Shown here: positions 33,680-46,101 of the stretch, piece by piece
Position numbering within the stretch: position 1 is the stretch's first letter
Layout: the number at the start of each line of letters is the position of its first letter
Assembly (NCBI RefSeq): GCF_039555335.1
Contig: NW_027305502.1
Coordinates: 124,001 to 188,000, forward strand
Length of the DNA stretch: 64,000 nt
Direction of reading: 5' to 3'
Origin: Amphiura filiformis
Taxonomy: Eukaryota; Echinodermata; Ophiuroidea; Amphilepidida; Amphiuridae
Translations under genes and position numbers: made by a program
The notes under the pieces: model-generated
Told to the model about the DNA's origin: nothing
Databases searched by the model: none
What the model saw: the letters and a program-made list of their open reading frames with translations, nothing else

Positions 33680-34370
33680 ATATTGAAGCAAAGAAAAATG
33701 AAACGAGTTAATAAACAGGAAAAAACACAGAGCAAAGAGTCACGCGATTAACTCGCACGAAAACACTTTAGAATCAATTTCATTTAAGGTTAACCCATTT
33801 TTTGTCTTTGCATCAGCGAGTAATCCAATTTATTAATTGCATGAAATTTTAGCTTCTCTACATTTTATGTTAAGTTTCTTTAATCACAGTTCCGCATGAG
33901 TTGGTTTACCGTGTTTTATTACTGAGGATATTGTAAAAAGTCTCAATTAAGGAATTGAAAGTTCTTAATACCATTAACAATCAGGTAGCTATTTGATACT
34001 GTTATTATCTGTCAATATTTTATTATTCTACATCCGGCGTAAAGAATTGAATATTAATAATTCGTCTGTGTATCAGATAATAGGGATGTTTTTAAAATAT
34101 CGGAAATGGGTCAAATTAAGCGAATCATTCGACACGGGTTCTAATTTTTAGATTAATATAATAATTGTCATGATATACATATCAGAAAGTGGCTCATTAC
34201 TATCATAATTGTCAAGGTTTCGTGCACAAATTGACAAAGTAAGAGGAATCAGTGAAATACTATAGGCCCTATGAATAAATATTTCTTTTCCACAAAAACA
34301 GGTAAAACAGGTGAGATAATTCCAGTAGTCGCCCGGGATTTGAACCGGTGACCTTCTGTAGGTTTATATT
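33680..34370. other. AT-rich, nothing recognised
   Basis: No feature seen before the 85 bp satellite begins. Confidence 0.45.
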
Positions 34371-34376
34371 ATCTAA

Positions 34377-36705
34377 TTTGAGCTATCTTCAGTAGATAGC
34401 AACATAAACAATATTAAAATGAGATACCTTAAGAAAATAGCAAACATTGATGCAATCTAGTTTGAGCTATCTTCAGTAGATAGCAACATAAACGATATTT
34501 AAAATGATATTCATTTAGAAGATAGCAAACCTTGATGCAATCTAATTTGAGCTATCTTCAGTAGATAGCAACATAAATGATATTTAAAATGAGATATCTT
34601 TTAGAAGATAGCAAATCTTGTTGGACGCTAATGTGGGCTATCTTCAGTAGATAACAACATAACCAATATTAAAAATGAGATACAATTAGAAGATAGCAAA
34701 CTTTGATGCAATCTAATTTGAGCTATCTTCAGTAGATAGCAACATAAATGATATTTACAATGAGATATCTTTTAGAAGATAGCAAACCATAATGGACGCT
34801 AATGTGGGCTATCTTCAGTAGATAGCAACATAACCAATATTAAAAATGAGATACAATTAGAAGATAGCAAACTTTGATGCAATCTAATTTGAGCTATCTT
34901 CAGTATAGATATCAACATAAGCAACGTTTAAAATGAGATATCATTAGAAGATAGCAAACCTTGATGCAACCTTGATATCACATGGGAAAATATCTATGTA
35001 CGCAGACGATACCACTCTGTCTGTCAGTGGTACTGATACTGATATTATTTCTAAAAAGCTCACTGACGATCTTTCTGCAATTAAGGCATGGTTAAATGTA
35101 AACAAATTGTTTCTTAATACTGATAAGACAAATGTTATGCTCATTGGTAGTGAGCCTAAGTTACGTAATGATAAATGCTCTGCTTTTTCAGAGTTCATAG
35201 TGCCAAATGTCTTGGTGTAAAGATAGATTCTAAATTACTTTGGCACGATCATGTTAATTCAGTCATACAGAAATTGTTTTGTAAAATAGGACTCTTGAGA
35301 CGTCTAAAACATTTCTTGACGTTCGCACTCTTAATGTTTTATATAAGGCTCTTATCCAACCGCAGTTCGACTATTGCAGTGTAGTTTGGTTTGGTCGCTT
35401 CAATGAAGATGTACGTAAATTATGTGTTTTACAAAAGCGATGTGCTAGAATAATATTGCGTGCCAACTACCTTACGTCTTCTGATATAATGTTTCCTATA
35501 TTAGGTTGGGAATCACTTCCAAATCGTGCAATGTATTTCAAATCACTGTTAATGTTTAAATGTCTTAACGATATATCACCACAGTAGGCCTACCTTATCA
35601 ACAGGTTTTCTTATGTACATGAAAAACATAATGTGAACACCAGACAAGCTGCGTCCAATTTATTGGCTCTACCGCCTTGCACAAATGGTTATGACACTGG
35701 GTACTTTAAATCATCTTTTTCATACAGTGGGGTTGAGGTTTGGAATAAACTGAGTAATGATGTAAGAAGTTCTATAAATGTGCAGATTTTCAAGCAAAGA
35801 TTCAAGTCTTAAAAAAATTGAGCATGTACTTGTTAATGATGTATTTCTATTCTACTTTGAAAATTGTATATATTTCTGTATTTTAATTTTGTAACTAATA
35901 GTTGTATATTTTATATAAATTGCATGTTGAAAATTGTTGCCTTTTAATGTTATGTAAATGTATTGCAGGGCCCCATGTAAGACCAGCTATCGGCTGAATT
36001 GGGCTACCCTGGATAAATATGATTAAAATAAAATAAATAAATAAAATAAATCTAATTTGAGCTATCTTCAGTAGATAGCAACATAAATGATATTTACAAT
36101 GAGATATCTTTTAGAAGATAGCAAACCAAAATGGACGCTAATGTGGGCTATCTTCAGTAGATAGCAACATAACCAATATTAAAAATGAGATACAATTAGA
36201 AGATAGCAAACTTTGATGCAATCTAATTTGAGCTATCTTCAGTATAGATATCAACATAAGCAACGTTTAAAATGAGATATCATTAGAAGATAGCAAACCT
36301 TGATGCAATCTAATTTGAGCTATCTTCAGTAGATAGCAACATAAATGATATTTACAATGAGATATCTTTTAGAAGATAGCAAACCATAATGGACGCTAAT
36401 GTGGGCTATCTTCAGTAGATAGCAACATAACCAATATTAAAAATGAGATACAATTAGAAGATAGCAAACTTTGATGCAATGAATTTGAGCTATATTCAGT
36501 ATAGATATCAACATAAGCAACGTTTAAAATGAGATATCATTAGAAGATAGCAAACTTTGATGCAATCTAATTTGAGCTATATTCAGTATAGATATCAACA
36601 TAAACCGTGTTTAAAATGAGATTAGAAGATAGCAAACCTTGATGCACTCTAATTTGAGCTATCTTCGGTAGATAGCAACATAAATGATATTAGACATACC
36701 TTAGA
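34377..36705. repeat. ~85 bp satellite with GCTATCTTCAGTAGATAGC core, split by a LINE
   Basis: The core recurs at 34382, 34466, 34551, 34637, 34722, 34808 and 34893, and after the LINE at 36061, 36147, 36232, 36319, 36405, 36489, 36576 and 36659 (steps 83-87 bp). Units differ by lead-in (CTAATTTGA or GACGCTAATGTGG) and core variants (CAGTATAGATATC). They form trimers of about 257 bp at 34713-34970, 36051-36308 and 36309-36565. Each unit also carries a second half-site, AGAAGATAGCAAAC. Confidence 0.95.
34976..36050 (+). mobile_element. 5'-truncated LINE inserted in the 85 bp satellite
   Basis: The plus strand holds a decayed reverse transcriptase end: the catalytic YADDT motif (ISMYADDTTLSVSG), then WLNVNKLFLNTDKTNVMLIG, LGVKID, and a C-terminal part with LIQPQFDYCSVVWFG and GVEVWNKLSNDVR. 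Frameshifts near 35190 and 35330 and an in-frame stop near 35585 disable it. It ends GGGCTACCCTGGATAAATA followed by an AAATAAATA tail. The sequence fits CR1/jockey-group LINEs; the exact clade is not assigned. Confidence 0.88.
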
Positions 36706-36782
36706 CATACCTTAGATGCCACACCTTCACCTTCTTCTGAGATGATAATAGTGTGGCAGGGTTTGGGGGGCTTTTTTGCCCA

Positions 36783-39765
36783 TTAAAAACCCAATTTGCT
36801 TAGTTCCTGCTTAAAGCAGAGGAGTGTGGGCGATTGAATAGCACTTTCAGGCAATTTGTTCCAATTTTCCACCACTCTTTGACTGTAAAAATACTTCCTT
36901 GTATCTAGTCTTGATCTTGATTTGGCCAGTTTTTGGGAGTGTCCTCTGGTGCCCTGGTAGTCCGCTTTCTGGAAAAGGTTATCTGGATTGATCCTGTCGA
37001 TTTGATTCATGATTCTGTATGTTTGGATGATGTCCCTCTTTCCTTCTCTTCTCCATTGTGGTGAGGTTGAGTCTCTTGAGTCGTTCTTCGTATGTAAGAT
37101 GCTGGATACTCGGGATGAGTTTGGTTGCTCTTGCCTGCACCTTTTCGATGACCTTCTTGTCCTTTTCCATGTGCGGGCTCCATGCTTGCATAGCATAGTC
37201 CAGGTGTGGTCTAACCAGAGACTTGAAGAGCTTCAATATGATGTCACGGCTTCTGAAGGCGAAGTTTCTCTTAATGAGGCCTAATGCTCTGTTCCCTTTC
37301 TTGGCTGCAGTAGCACATTGCGAGGATACCTTCAGTGTGTTGCTAATCAGCACTCCCAAATCCTTTTCTTCTTTTGTTTCTTTCAGTTCTGTTTCTCCCA
37401 TGTGATATGTGTGGTGCTGGTTCTGATGCCCAAAGTGCATAACGGCACATTTGTCTGCGTTGTACCTCATTTGCCATCTTTCTGCCCAGGCTTGCAGGTG
37501 GTTTATGTTGTCTTGCATATTCTCTATGTCGTCATCTGTTGCCACTGGATTTGCTAACTTTGTATCATCTGCAAACTTGCTCACTGTAGCTGATGTACTA
37601 ATATTGCTCTCCATGTCATTCATATATATCAGGAAGCAGAGGGGTCCTAATACTGATCCTTGAACCACCGAACTTGTCACCTCTTTCCATTCCGACTCTG
37701 CTCCTTGCGTAACTACTTTCTGCTTCCGATCTGTCAACCATGCCTCAATCCAATACAACAGCTTGCCTTCAATGCCATGAGCTTTAATCTTTTCTACTAG
37801 TCTTCTATGTGGTACTGTGTCAAAAGCCTTGGCCAGGTCTAGATACACAACGTCTACTGGGATGCCTTCATCTACTGTCTTGGTGATGACTTCCAAGTAC
37901 TCAATAAGATTTGTAGTGCAAGACTTCCCCTTTCTGAATCCGTGTTGAGTGTCATGGATGAGATTGTGCTTATCAAGATGCTCTGTTATATGGTCTTTGA
38001 TGATACTTTCCAGGACTTTGCCAATTACTGAAGTGAGGCTGATAGGTCTGTAATTCCCTGTTTTGGATCTTGAGCCCTTCTTAAAGAGTGGTATGATATG
38101 CGCGATTCTCCAGTCTGCAGGAACAATGCCTTCTGCTAATGACTTGTTGAAGATATACGCCAATGGGGTACACAGTTCCTCTGCACATTCTTTAAGTACC
38201 GAAGGGGGAATTTGATCTGGGCCAGCTGCTTTGGAAGAATCAAGTCCTTTCAGCTTTTCTTTGACACAGTCGTTGGTAATAACAAATTCTTCAAGTTTCT
38301 CTTCTTCTGGTCCTGTGTAAATAGTTTCTGGTTCAGGTACATTTTGGTTCTCCACTGTAAAGACTGATGCAAAAAAGTCATTCAATGCTTCTGCTGTGGG
38401 CTGCCCTGGTGGTATTGTTTCTCCGGTGTCGGTTTTCAGTGGACCAACAGCGTCTTTTACTTTCTGTTTGGATCTCACGTAGGCGTAGAAGCTTTTAGAA
38501 TCCTCCTTTATATTCTCTGCTAATTTCTTCTCAAAGTCTCTCTTTGCCTGTCTTACTTCATACTTAGCTTCTTTCTGACATTTCTTGTAGTGCTCCAAGT
38601 TTCTACTAGTCTTTCTCTTCTGATATCTTTTCCAGGCTCTTTGTTTCCTGCGAACAAGTTTCTGTGCTTTCTTGGTCAACCACATTGGTTTCTTTTTATT
38701 TCTTTGGATCTTCATTGGAACATGATCATGTATTACGTTGTGCAATTGTTCTTTGGTATAGTTCCAAGCTTGTTCTGCTGATCTTGTTTCCAAATCTTCG
38801 GTCCACTTTATTTGTCTCAGTTTGGCTTTCATTTGGTCAAAATTGGCATTTCTAAAGTCTCTCTTTGGCGGTGATTTCACTGGTTCGACCAGGTAATTTG
38901 TATCCCAGATCAACATGCAGTGGTCGCTTGTACCAAGGTGGGCTACAACTTGCACATCGTCAACCATATCTGGGTTTGAGGTTATCACCAGGTCTATCAA
39001 GGAATTCAGTCTAGTTGGCTTTGTAACATGTTGGGTCCATAAGTTGTCCAGGATAACATCCATGAAGGCTTCTGCTCTTCCTGATCCAGCTTGCATGATT
39101 TCCCAGTTAATTTCTCAGTAGTTGAAGTCACCAATAACCATGATGTCTTTTTTCTCGTCTTTGAGGCTCTTTAATACCTGGTTCAGGCTATCATTTTGCT
39201 CATTGGTGTTGTATTGACTCCTATACATGATCCCCAGTAGCATATCAGCTTCCGTGCTTGGACATGAGATGTCACACCATAATGCATCCTCATACTCTGC
39301 TAAGGCTGCATCTTCTCTCACCTGTACTTCTATACCATCCTTTGTATACAGTAGTATACCACCATGTCCTTTGTACTGTCTGTCTAGTCTGGTAGTCTGG
39401 TAGCCAGGTATTTGAAGCTCTGCATTTGCAATATCTTGGTGAAGCCATGTCTCTACAATGCCTACTATATCTGGATCTTCTTCTTCAATGTGGTATCTCA
39501 AATCGTCTCTCTTATTTGTAATACTTTGTGCGTTGCAGAAGGTGCATTTTAACTTCTTTCTTGTGCCATCCGCTGGTTGGTTACTTTTCCTACCAGTCTT
39601 TGGATTTCTGGCTGTACTGTTTTTTCTCTTGGCTGCTGGTCGTTTCCTTGTCTCGCCAGGTTTTTGGCCATCAAAACAATGTCTGTCTGCATCCACTGGT
39701 CGGTTTTCTTTCCTTCCAGTCTCTTGGTATGCATCAACAATTTTTTCTTCAATGTCTGTCTGCAA
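36783..39765 (-). pseudogene. LINE ORF2: endonuclease-reverse transcriptase with one stop and one frameshift
   Basis: Part 1 (39765-39115) begins with a basic region, then the endonuclease (CTFCNAQSITN, VGIVETWL, GHGGILLY, VIGDFNY). A TGA at 39117-39115 ends it; the frame resumes unchanged with EINWEI. Part 2 (to 36979) has the endonuclease SDH motif, the RT core (SSKAAGPDQIPPSVLKECAE, GNYRPISLTSVIGKVLE, HGFRKGKSCTTNL, YLDLAKAFDTVPH) and an intact KFADDT catalytic motif, about residue 508 of this part. Near 37040, one extra A in a GGAAAG run shifts the frame. The family C-terminus (DIIQTYRIMNQID ... YFYSQRVVENWNKLPESA) continues in another frame to 36783. Confidence 0.92.
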
Positions 39766-39875
39766 ATTCTCTTCAAGGTGGTTTTCCTCTGAAGACTCTG
39801 GTTCTTGCAGGCCAGTGGAAGTTTGGTGCTTGGTGCTAATTAGTGCGCTATTTACATAGTTCTTGTCTTGTTGAC

Positions 39876-40814
39876 CTACTGTTCTTCTTGTGAGGGAGGA
39901 GGTCTGGCTGTGACAATTTTCCCCCTCACTATCCTCAAGTTTTTTTCACCCTCCGCTTTACGCTGCCTGAGTTCTTGACGTAGCTCTGCCTCTTTTTTCC
40001 TTTGTTCATACGTCAGATCTGGTTTCAAGTACACATCGTTGTACACTTCATCGTTGTGCAGATTTTTGGCATTGGTAAGAGCTGTGTGCTTTGCCGTTTT
40101 GTTTTTCATTTGTACTTTTACGAGACAACCTTTTTCAGTGGATATTACATCAGTTTTCACTATGTCGTTTGGACTTACTTCAAGCTTACTCTGAAAAAGT
40201 TCTTTAACGCTTTTCAACACAACTCTTGGCGAACTAGTCTTGATGATCTCTGGTAGATCACTGACTATGACATTCAGTTTTCTTTTATCTTGTTCTATGA
40301 TTTCTTTCACTACCTTCTGCATGCTTTGGTCTTCACGGCCTACAGGAACTGTTGTACCATTGATTTCTATGGCTCTCAATCTACTGTTTATATCTTTTAC
40401 TTCTTTCTCTAACTTCTCATGCTTCCTTCGTAAGTCAACCATTTCACCTACCAGCTTCTCTGCATACTTCCTACACACCTTGCAATGCCATGGTAACTCA
40501 TGTGTGCCTTGCATACCATACTGTTTAATAACATTGAACAACTCATCTGATAAATCGCCACACTTCTGGTGATACCACGTCTTGCATATACTACATGCTA
40601 CTGCACTGGGGCTTCCATACCCATCACTATATAAATCATCAATTTCTTCATCGCACTTTCCACAAAAATGGACATCATCATCATCACTATTATCTCTATT
40701 CTGCATTGACAAAGGTTTTAAACCATGTTGTTGGCTTAATGTAAACTTCAGTGGAGGCAAATTACCGCTCGCACCATCTTCTGTGTCACTGCCATTGTTT
40801 ACATGGGACGCCAT
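39876..40814 (-). CDS. LINE ORF1: PHD-finger and coiled-coil protein
   Basis: It is read from the ATG at 40814 (MASHVNNGSD); an upstream in-frame ATG at 40874 would add 20 residues. A Cys4-His-Cys3 PHD-like finger spans FCGKCDEE through CSICKTWYHQKC to WHCKVCRKY. A charged coiled coil follows (KLVGEMVDLRRKHEKLEKEV). Then comes a domain like the RNA-binding part of CR1/Chapaev-type ORF1 proteins (KRKLNVIVSDLPE). It is uninterrupted. Known role: nucleic-acid chaperone of the retrotransposition particle; activity here is inferred only. Confidence 0.85.
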   Translation of the reverse strand: MASHVNNGSDTEDGASGNLPPLKFTLSQQHGLKPLSMQNRDNSDDDDVHFCGKCDEEIDDLYSDGYGSPSAVACSICKTWYHQKCGDLSDELFNVIKQYGMQGTHELPWHCKVCRKYAEKLVGEMVDLRRKHEKLEKEVKDINSRLRAIEINGTTVPVGREDQSMQKVVKEIIEQDKRKLNVIVSDLPEIIKTSSPRVVLKSVKELFQSKLEVSPNDIVKTDVISTEKGCLVKVQMKNKTAKHTALTNAKNLHNDEVYNDVYLKPDLTYEQRKKEAELRQELRQRKAEGEKNLRIVRGKIVTARPPPSQEEQ

Positions 40815-41316
40815 CTTGGAAACCTGACAAGCATGCACGTTAATTGAGCAAAAATGACAAGTGCTTTTATGCAAATATTATTAGGGTTTGGGGCCCCCTA
40901 CCCATGCCACAACTATCTATGTCTAATTCTACAACTACTGGTACTTGCAAATCTTCAGTTTGGTTGGTTTATCAGCAAAGAAACTGCAAAATTTGCTTCG
41001 ATTATCGGAGCAATCGCCAAACACACTCCATCTTGAATAGCGCCATATGAGATACCTTTAGAAGATAACAAACCTTGATGCAATCTAATTAATTTGAGCT
41101 ATCTTCAGTAGATAGCAAAATAACCAAAAATGAGATACCAAGATGGCAAACCTTGATGCAATTTAATGAGCTATCTTCAGTAGATAGCAGCAAAACAATC
41201 AGCCATTGTCTTTCTTTAGAAGATAGCAGTGTACAGTAATGTGAGTTAGGCTATATATCTTCAGAAGATAGCAGAAAATATCCAATCTGTCATTAACAAC
41301 ATTCAAGAAATTGCAT

Positions 41317-41503
41317 TGGGCTATTCCAGTTGAAATCCACACACCCCCTATGGAAGATATGATCTTAATCTCCCACACAGGGAGTGTGAAATTCCAAATA
41401 AGGTTACCTCAATGGGTGACTCCGTTTGAATTTCACACTCCTCTGTGGGAGGTTAAGGTTTTATCGTCTATAGGGGTGTATAGATTTCAACTAAAATTTA
41501 ATA
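41317..41503. mobile_element. MITE of the 'TTCCAGTTGAAATCC' family
   Basis: Ends GGGCTATTCCAGTTGAAATC and ATAGATTTCAACTAAAAT, with internal GATCTTAATCTCCCACACAG. The best single full copy of this family in the window. Confidence 0.85.
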
Positions 41504-41597
41504 CTATAAATATTTCAACAGATTGAAAGCAGCATAAACAAGAGCTGATATATAAAATTGCTGCAGAAAATGGCAACGATAACGCGGCAGGCCATAC

Positions 41598-41965
41598 CAG
41601 TGGCGTACCGTGGCCGCCCCAACCCCGGGGGGCTGAAGAAGAAACAATTTTGCCGCCCCTTCCTTAATAGCCCGAAAAGGTTGACCCAATTTTTTCACGG
41701 TCGTTTGAAAAAGTGAAGAGCAAAAAAAAAAAAAAAAAAAAAAAAAGGATTTTAGGCGCTAGCGCCCTAAAAGCAACCTTTTTTCAAAATTTTTTATGCT
41801 TTTCCAATTTTTTGCGCCCTTTTTCTTTCTTAATTCGTTTTGCCGCCCCCTTCGTTTTTGCCGCCCCTGTTTTTGCCGCCCCTTCTTCTTCCGCCGCTCC
41901 TTCGTTTTTGCCGCCCCTACTTTGACCCCGGGGCTGGCGCCCCAAAGCCCCCCCAAAATACGCGC
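41598..41965. mobile_element. GC-rich repeated element with A-run, GTGGCGTA start
   Basis: It starts CAGTGGCGTACCGTGGCCGC, has an A-run at about 41725-41746, then repeated TTTTGCCGCCCC segments, and ends near GGGGCTGGCGCCCCAAAGCC. The CCCCGGGG near each end suggests inverted ends. Class uncertain; the start resembles the 20612 and 46642 elements. Confidence 0.5.
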
Positions 41966-42569
41966 ATGCATACTCTACATGTATATATCAGACAAATTTC
42001 TTTTACACCCAGTCAGGCCGATCTATAGAATCAAGATGTTTTATCTGGCAAACATAACGAAATCTTTAATTATAAAAACAATTGCGTTAATTGTCTGAAT
42101 TCGGGATAAGTGTGAGTTATCTTCAGTGAATAGCAGGAGACCTAATCTGACATTAAACTACATTAATGTGTGCTATCTTCAGTAGATAGCAGCATGAACA
42201 ATATTTAATACGCGCTATGTGCCCTTCTTATAGAAGATAGCAACCTTAAAACAAATTAGAGTACGCTTTCTTAAGTATAGATAGCAGTAAATGAAGTCTG
42301 ACATTAAATAGAAGATAGCAATATTGATATACGATCGGATCAGAAACATTTAGAAGAGCGCGATGTGAAGAAATAAGGTTAGCCATCTTCAGTAGATACC
42401 CGCATACATAAACTTGAAGATCCGGGCTATGCCTTCAAAGAAGATAGCAATGCTAACATAATAATATAGACATGAATAGATAGCAGCATAAACACGATCT
42501 AAACTAATTTTAAAGAATATATAGCAGCTTGCATGATTTAGTGAAAGCTATCTTCAGTAGATAGTAATG

Positions 42570-43200
42570 AACACGAGTTATGAAATCATGATTTTTAAGT
42601 CGAGAGACTCGTAAAAGTTTCTAACTAGTTTGAACCTTATTTCAGACTTTCTTTTTAATGGTATGTATGATCTTTTCAAATAATGTTTATGACTCCAATA
42701 AATGCCTTCTCGTAAAAGTACTCTTTTATGGAATATGTCCTATATATTCTATACAATAGCTATATACTCCAATACACCTTTTTAAAGAAACAAAAAAGCA
42801 TACTCAAAACAATTAGTACATGCTAATAAGACTAAAGTGCAATGAAACATGCCAATGATTACATTTTTGGATTTTTGTCCAAATGTGACCTACAATTTTC
42901 GCCAAATTCCGCTGCACAATAACTGTGCTTCCTTTGCTATTTGGCTCATAAAGGACCAATGCCAATGACATTTTGAAATGTTGAAATGAACATTTTTGTT
43001 ACCCCTTCGTTTATTTGTTTGGTACTCAGCTCTGGTAAAAACAAAGTACCATTAACAATAAACTACTTGAAATAAATATAATATTCAACAAGTAAAGTTT
43101 CTCTTATGAGAAATAGCTCCTTAAAGAAAAAAAAACCATTGCACATGCAGTCAAATTAATTACTTTTATTATTTCCAAACGAGAAAAAACATCAATATCT
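42570..43200. other. AT-rich, nothing recognised
   Basis: No exon or repeat supported. Confidence 0.45.
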
Positions 43201-43222
43201 TCAATATAGCACGGACACTTAC

Positions 43223-43450
43223 CTTCTAAGTTGCCAAAATAACAATCACCAAACAATTCCCGGTTTCAATATCAGAGTCCACGTGCGAACCACACGCCTC
43301 ATTCACTACCATGAACTGTTGCACGCTTTCCGCGAGAGTTCCACGCGACCGCAGTCTGTTGATGATAGCGGTAATATGCGGTGGTTGATCTTTGGTGAGA
43401 GAGAAGTCGCTTGCCAGTTGCTATCAGCAGTAGCACGCTGTAGTGGTAGC
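43223..43450 (-). other. Candidate non-coding first exon and promoter side of SKOR
   Basis: A GC-richer block on the minus strand ends at a perfect consensus donor (AGAAG|GTAAGTG at 43223/43222). The SKOR main exon begins with an acceptor at 27367 and only 8 bases of leader, so an upstream exon must exist. This is the best candidate I see. It contains a short upstream frame (28 codons starting MVVNEACGSH). The proposed intron would be 15.9 kb and would hold the 27 bp and 85 bp arrays and both LINEs. The link is inference. Confidence 0.35.
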
Positions 43451-44406
43451 TTATAGACACAAAAATCCTCGCTCATTCCGCTCATTCAATGTCACTCACT
43501 ATTGTCAATCTTACAATCAACGAGCTTGTGATGGTTAAGAAGGCGTGACATTTATCTAATACAAAATATGAAAAGAATCACTTTTAAACTTTTTATGTAA
43601 TTAGTGTTCTGTGAGAGGGCGTTTTATTCAATCTTCAACAAATTAATTAGCATAATGTTGAAATAAATTCATGCCAGTGGTAGGTGATTAGTTATAGCGG
43701 TAAAATACGTACAACATCTGGCTGGCTAGGCGATTTGAAAAATAATACATTTGTGATCGTCTGCGCAGAAACTATATAATTATTAATAATATGACAATAA
43801 TGATACTGTGATTGGTTGAATAACTTGTACGTGTACTGAAGCTTAAATTCGAAGAATAAAATCTGATTAAAATGATAACATTATAACATTATCATGAGTC
43901 AAAGTTGGGTTGGGCTCTAATTTGTTCAACATTAATGTTCAGATGTCTTTGTTGTATAGTTGTTATTTGTAATCATGTTTGTTAGTTTACATTATTTCAA
44001 AATGCGGGAATTTTAATGTATACTTCAAACAATATTTTAGATGTAGTATGGGGGGACTGATCATTGTGTGCTAGTGTAGCGGATGCCAGCTGCATGTCTT
44101 CAGTAGATAGCATCTTACATGCAGTAACGTCAAGAAGTGCATGTAGGATTTACAGGGTTGGAAATTTTGTTAGGTGATTGGGCAATCACTCATTATGGAA
44201 AAGTTTACAGCGCAATCAAATGTGTTTGTATAATGGTGATCGCAATAGCTATCTTCAGTAGATAGCAAAGTGGCCTGGAATATATAAGTGGCCGCGGATA
44301 CGATTAACAGGCATGATTTCAGTCGACAAGTTCGCGTATATATATTCCTCAAAACAGTTATAAAACAAAAGTGACATGTGCTTTTAATGATCTTAAAAGA
44401 TTACTT
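43451..44406. other. AT-rich intergenic with two isolated hairpin cores
   Basis: Isolated TCTTCAGTAGATAGCA (about 44098) and GCTATCTTCAGTAGATAGCA (about 44249) match the satellite core. Nothing else recognised. Confidence 0.6.
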
Positions 44407-44411
44407 TTAAT

Positions 44412-44498
<87 letters not shown>

Positions 44499-44502
44499 TT
44501 CT
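44407..44502. repeat. (TTTA)n microsatellite
   Basis: About 23 uninterrupted TTTA units. Confidence 0.97.
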
Positions 44503-44509
44503 TGTTTTT

Positions 44510-45825
44510 GTTTTTAATTTTTTAATAAATTTTTGCTTGCTTGTTTGTTTGTGTGTGTTCGTTTAAGTTGTGGGTGTTGTTTGTTGTTTAAAAACATTGT
44601 TCAAAAGGAGAAAACGTAGTACAGAAGGAAAAAATGTATTATCCATTTTCTCGATTTGAGATATAGCCTATAATTGTCAAATGCAAAGAACAGAATAAAA
44701 AAATGTGCTGTTTTTGATCATAGTTTCAATTATATACATAGGATTATTATTAGATAATTGTGTCAATGAAAAGCTACCATTATAGGACAGATGTTGGTGG
44801 CCAAAAAGTTTGAAAATCGGATTTGACATCTGAACACTTCGTGTCCTCCTCAGCGTGCTTTATGTTGCTATTTACTTGTTTTTAAACGCTTTATAAAAAT
44901 AGAAACTTTATGGGGATCTAACCATGCATGCTAACACACGCTTTACATAATCACGATTATTCAAACGTGATGATGCAAAAATTAAAGTTTGTATAACTTA
45001 TAATTGATCATTATGATGATCTGCATGACTGCATTATAGACTCATGTTTTTATGCACTTGTTGATTTCCTCCTAATAAACGCAATTTTCCTCCTAACAAG
45101 GTGAATTAGTTCCAATTTAGGCCTAATTACACGAATTTTTCATCCTTGAGGTCCCCACTATCCCTATTGTCACTCACGTTTCTCTCGCGCGTGCGGCTAA
45201 TTAACGACTTGTGTATCAAAACTAATCATTTAACATTTACATATGATACGAGTAATTAGCTTATTTGCACTTCTGGTTTTAGTTTTAGTCAAGGGTTATT
45301 GGTTTACATAGCTATTAGTTAACCCTGGCGCATGTAATTGTAGCTAATTATTATCGCGTTACCATGCCAACGAATTAGTGAATGTTCATGACGTAAGCCA
45401 ATTCGTCTGTTTTTCAAATTAATTGTAGTAAGCTTTTTACATGTTTGATGATCAAAATGTCTGCATAAAAGTTGATCTTCTTAGAGCATTATTCAAGGGT
45501 TATTAGTAAAATGGCAGAAAAAAACATAAAATTCATAAGATTCAACATGTTCAACCCCAACCCAGTGTTCTCATATTTAAAGAAAACGATATACTTCAAA
45601 AAGGGTTTAACCCTTCAGCATATGTTCACTATACCTTAATTGTCTAATTGTGTACTTACACTCGTTTGGTGCGTGCCAAGTGGAAGTGCTTTAACAAAAG
45701 ACAGGGTTTTAATTAGAAAATAACAGGCATTTGATCGTTTGCAACATAACAATTATTTTCATATTTAATTATTTATCGAGCATCAACGGTCAATTAATCA
45801 CTTATTACTTATACCAGTTCTTCCT
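44510..45825. other. AT-rich, nothing recognised
   Basis: No exon candidates or inverted repeats were supported. Confidence 0.45.
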
Positions 45826-45942
45826 TCTTTCCTTCCTTCTTTTATTCATTCATTCTTTCTTTCTTTCTTTCGTTCTTTCGTTCTTTCCTTTCTTTTTTCC
45901 TTCCTTCTTTCCTTCCTTCTTTCTTTCCTTCTTTCTTTTCTT

Positions 45943-46029
<87 letters not shown>

Positions 46030-46034
46030 TGTAT

Positions 46035-46101
<67 letters not shown>

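Larger units (their letters stand above)
36690..41047 (-). mobile_element. Nearly full-length CR1-like non-LTR retrotransposon
   Basis: On the minus strand the order is 5' region, ORF1 (PHD-type zinc finger protein), ORF2 (AP-type endonuclease then reverse transcriptase), a short 3' UTR, and a 3' end made of tandem TCTAAGGTATG units, as is typical of CR1-type LINEs. Both flanks are units of the 85 bp satellite, so it jumped into the array. Two lesions only (stop at 39097, frameshift near 37040) disrupt ORF2, so it is a recent but probably inactive copy. It is visibly less AT-rich than its surroundings. Confidence 0.92.
41048..42565. repeat. Degenerate continuation of the GCTATCTTCAGTAGATAGC satellite
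   Basis: Cores appear near 41098, 41171, 41257, 42117, 42174 and 42546, with paired AGAAGATAGCA half-sites between. Spacing is irregular and the array is broken by MITEs at 41317-41503 and 41598-41965. Confidence 0.85.

Noticed and set aside
27737..36705. CRISPR-like appearance of palindromic repeats with spacers
   Set aside because: The spacers are themselves repeated, spacing is satellite-like, and the surroundings are spliced animal genes; no cas genes.
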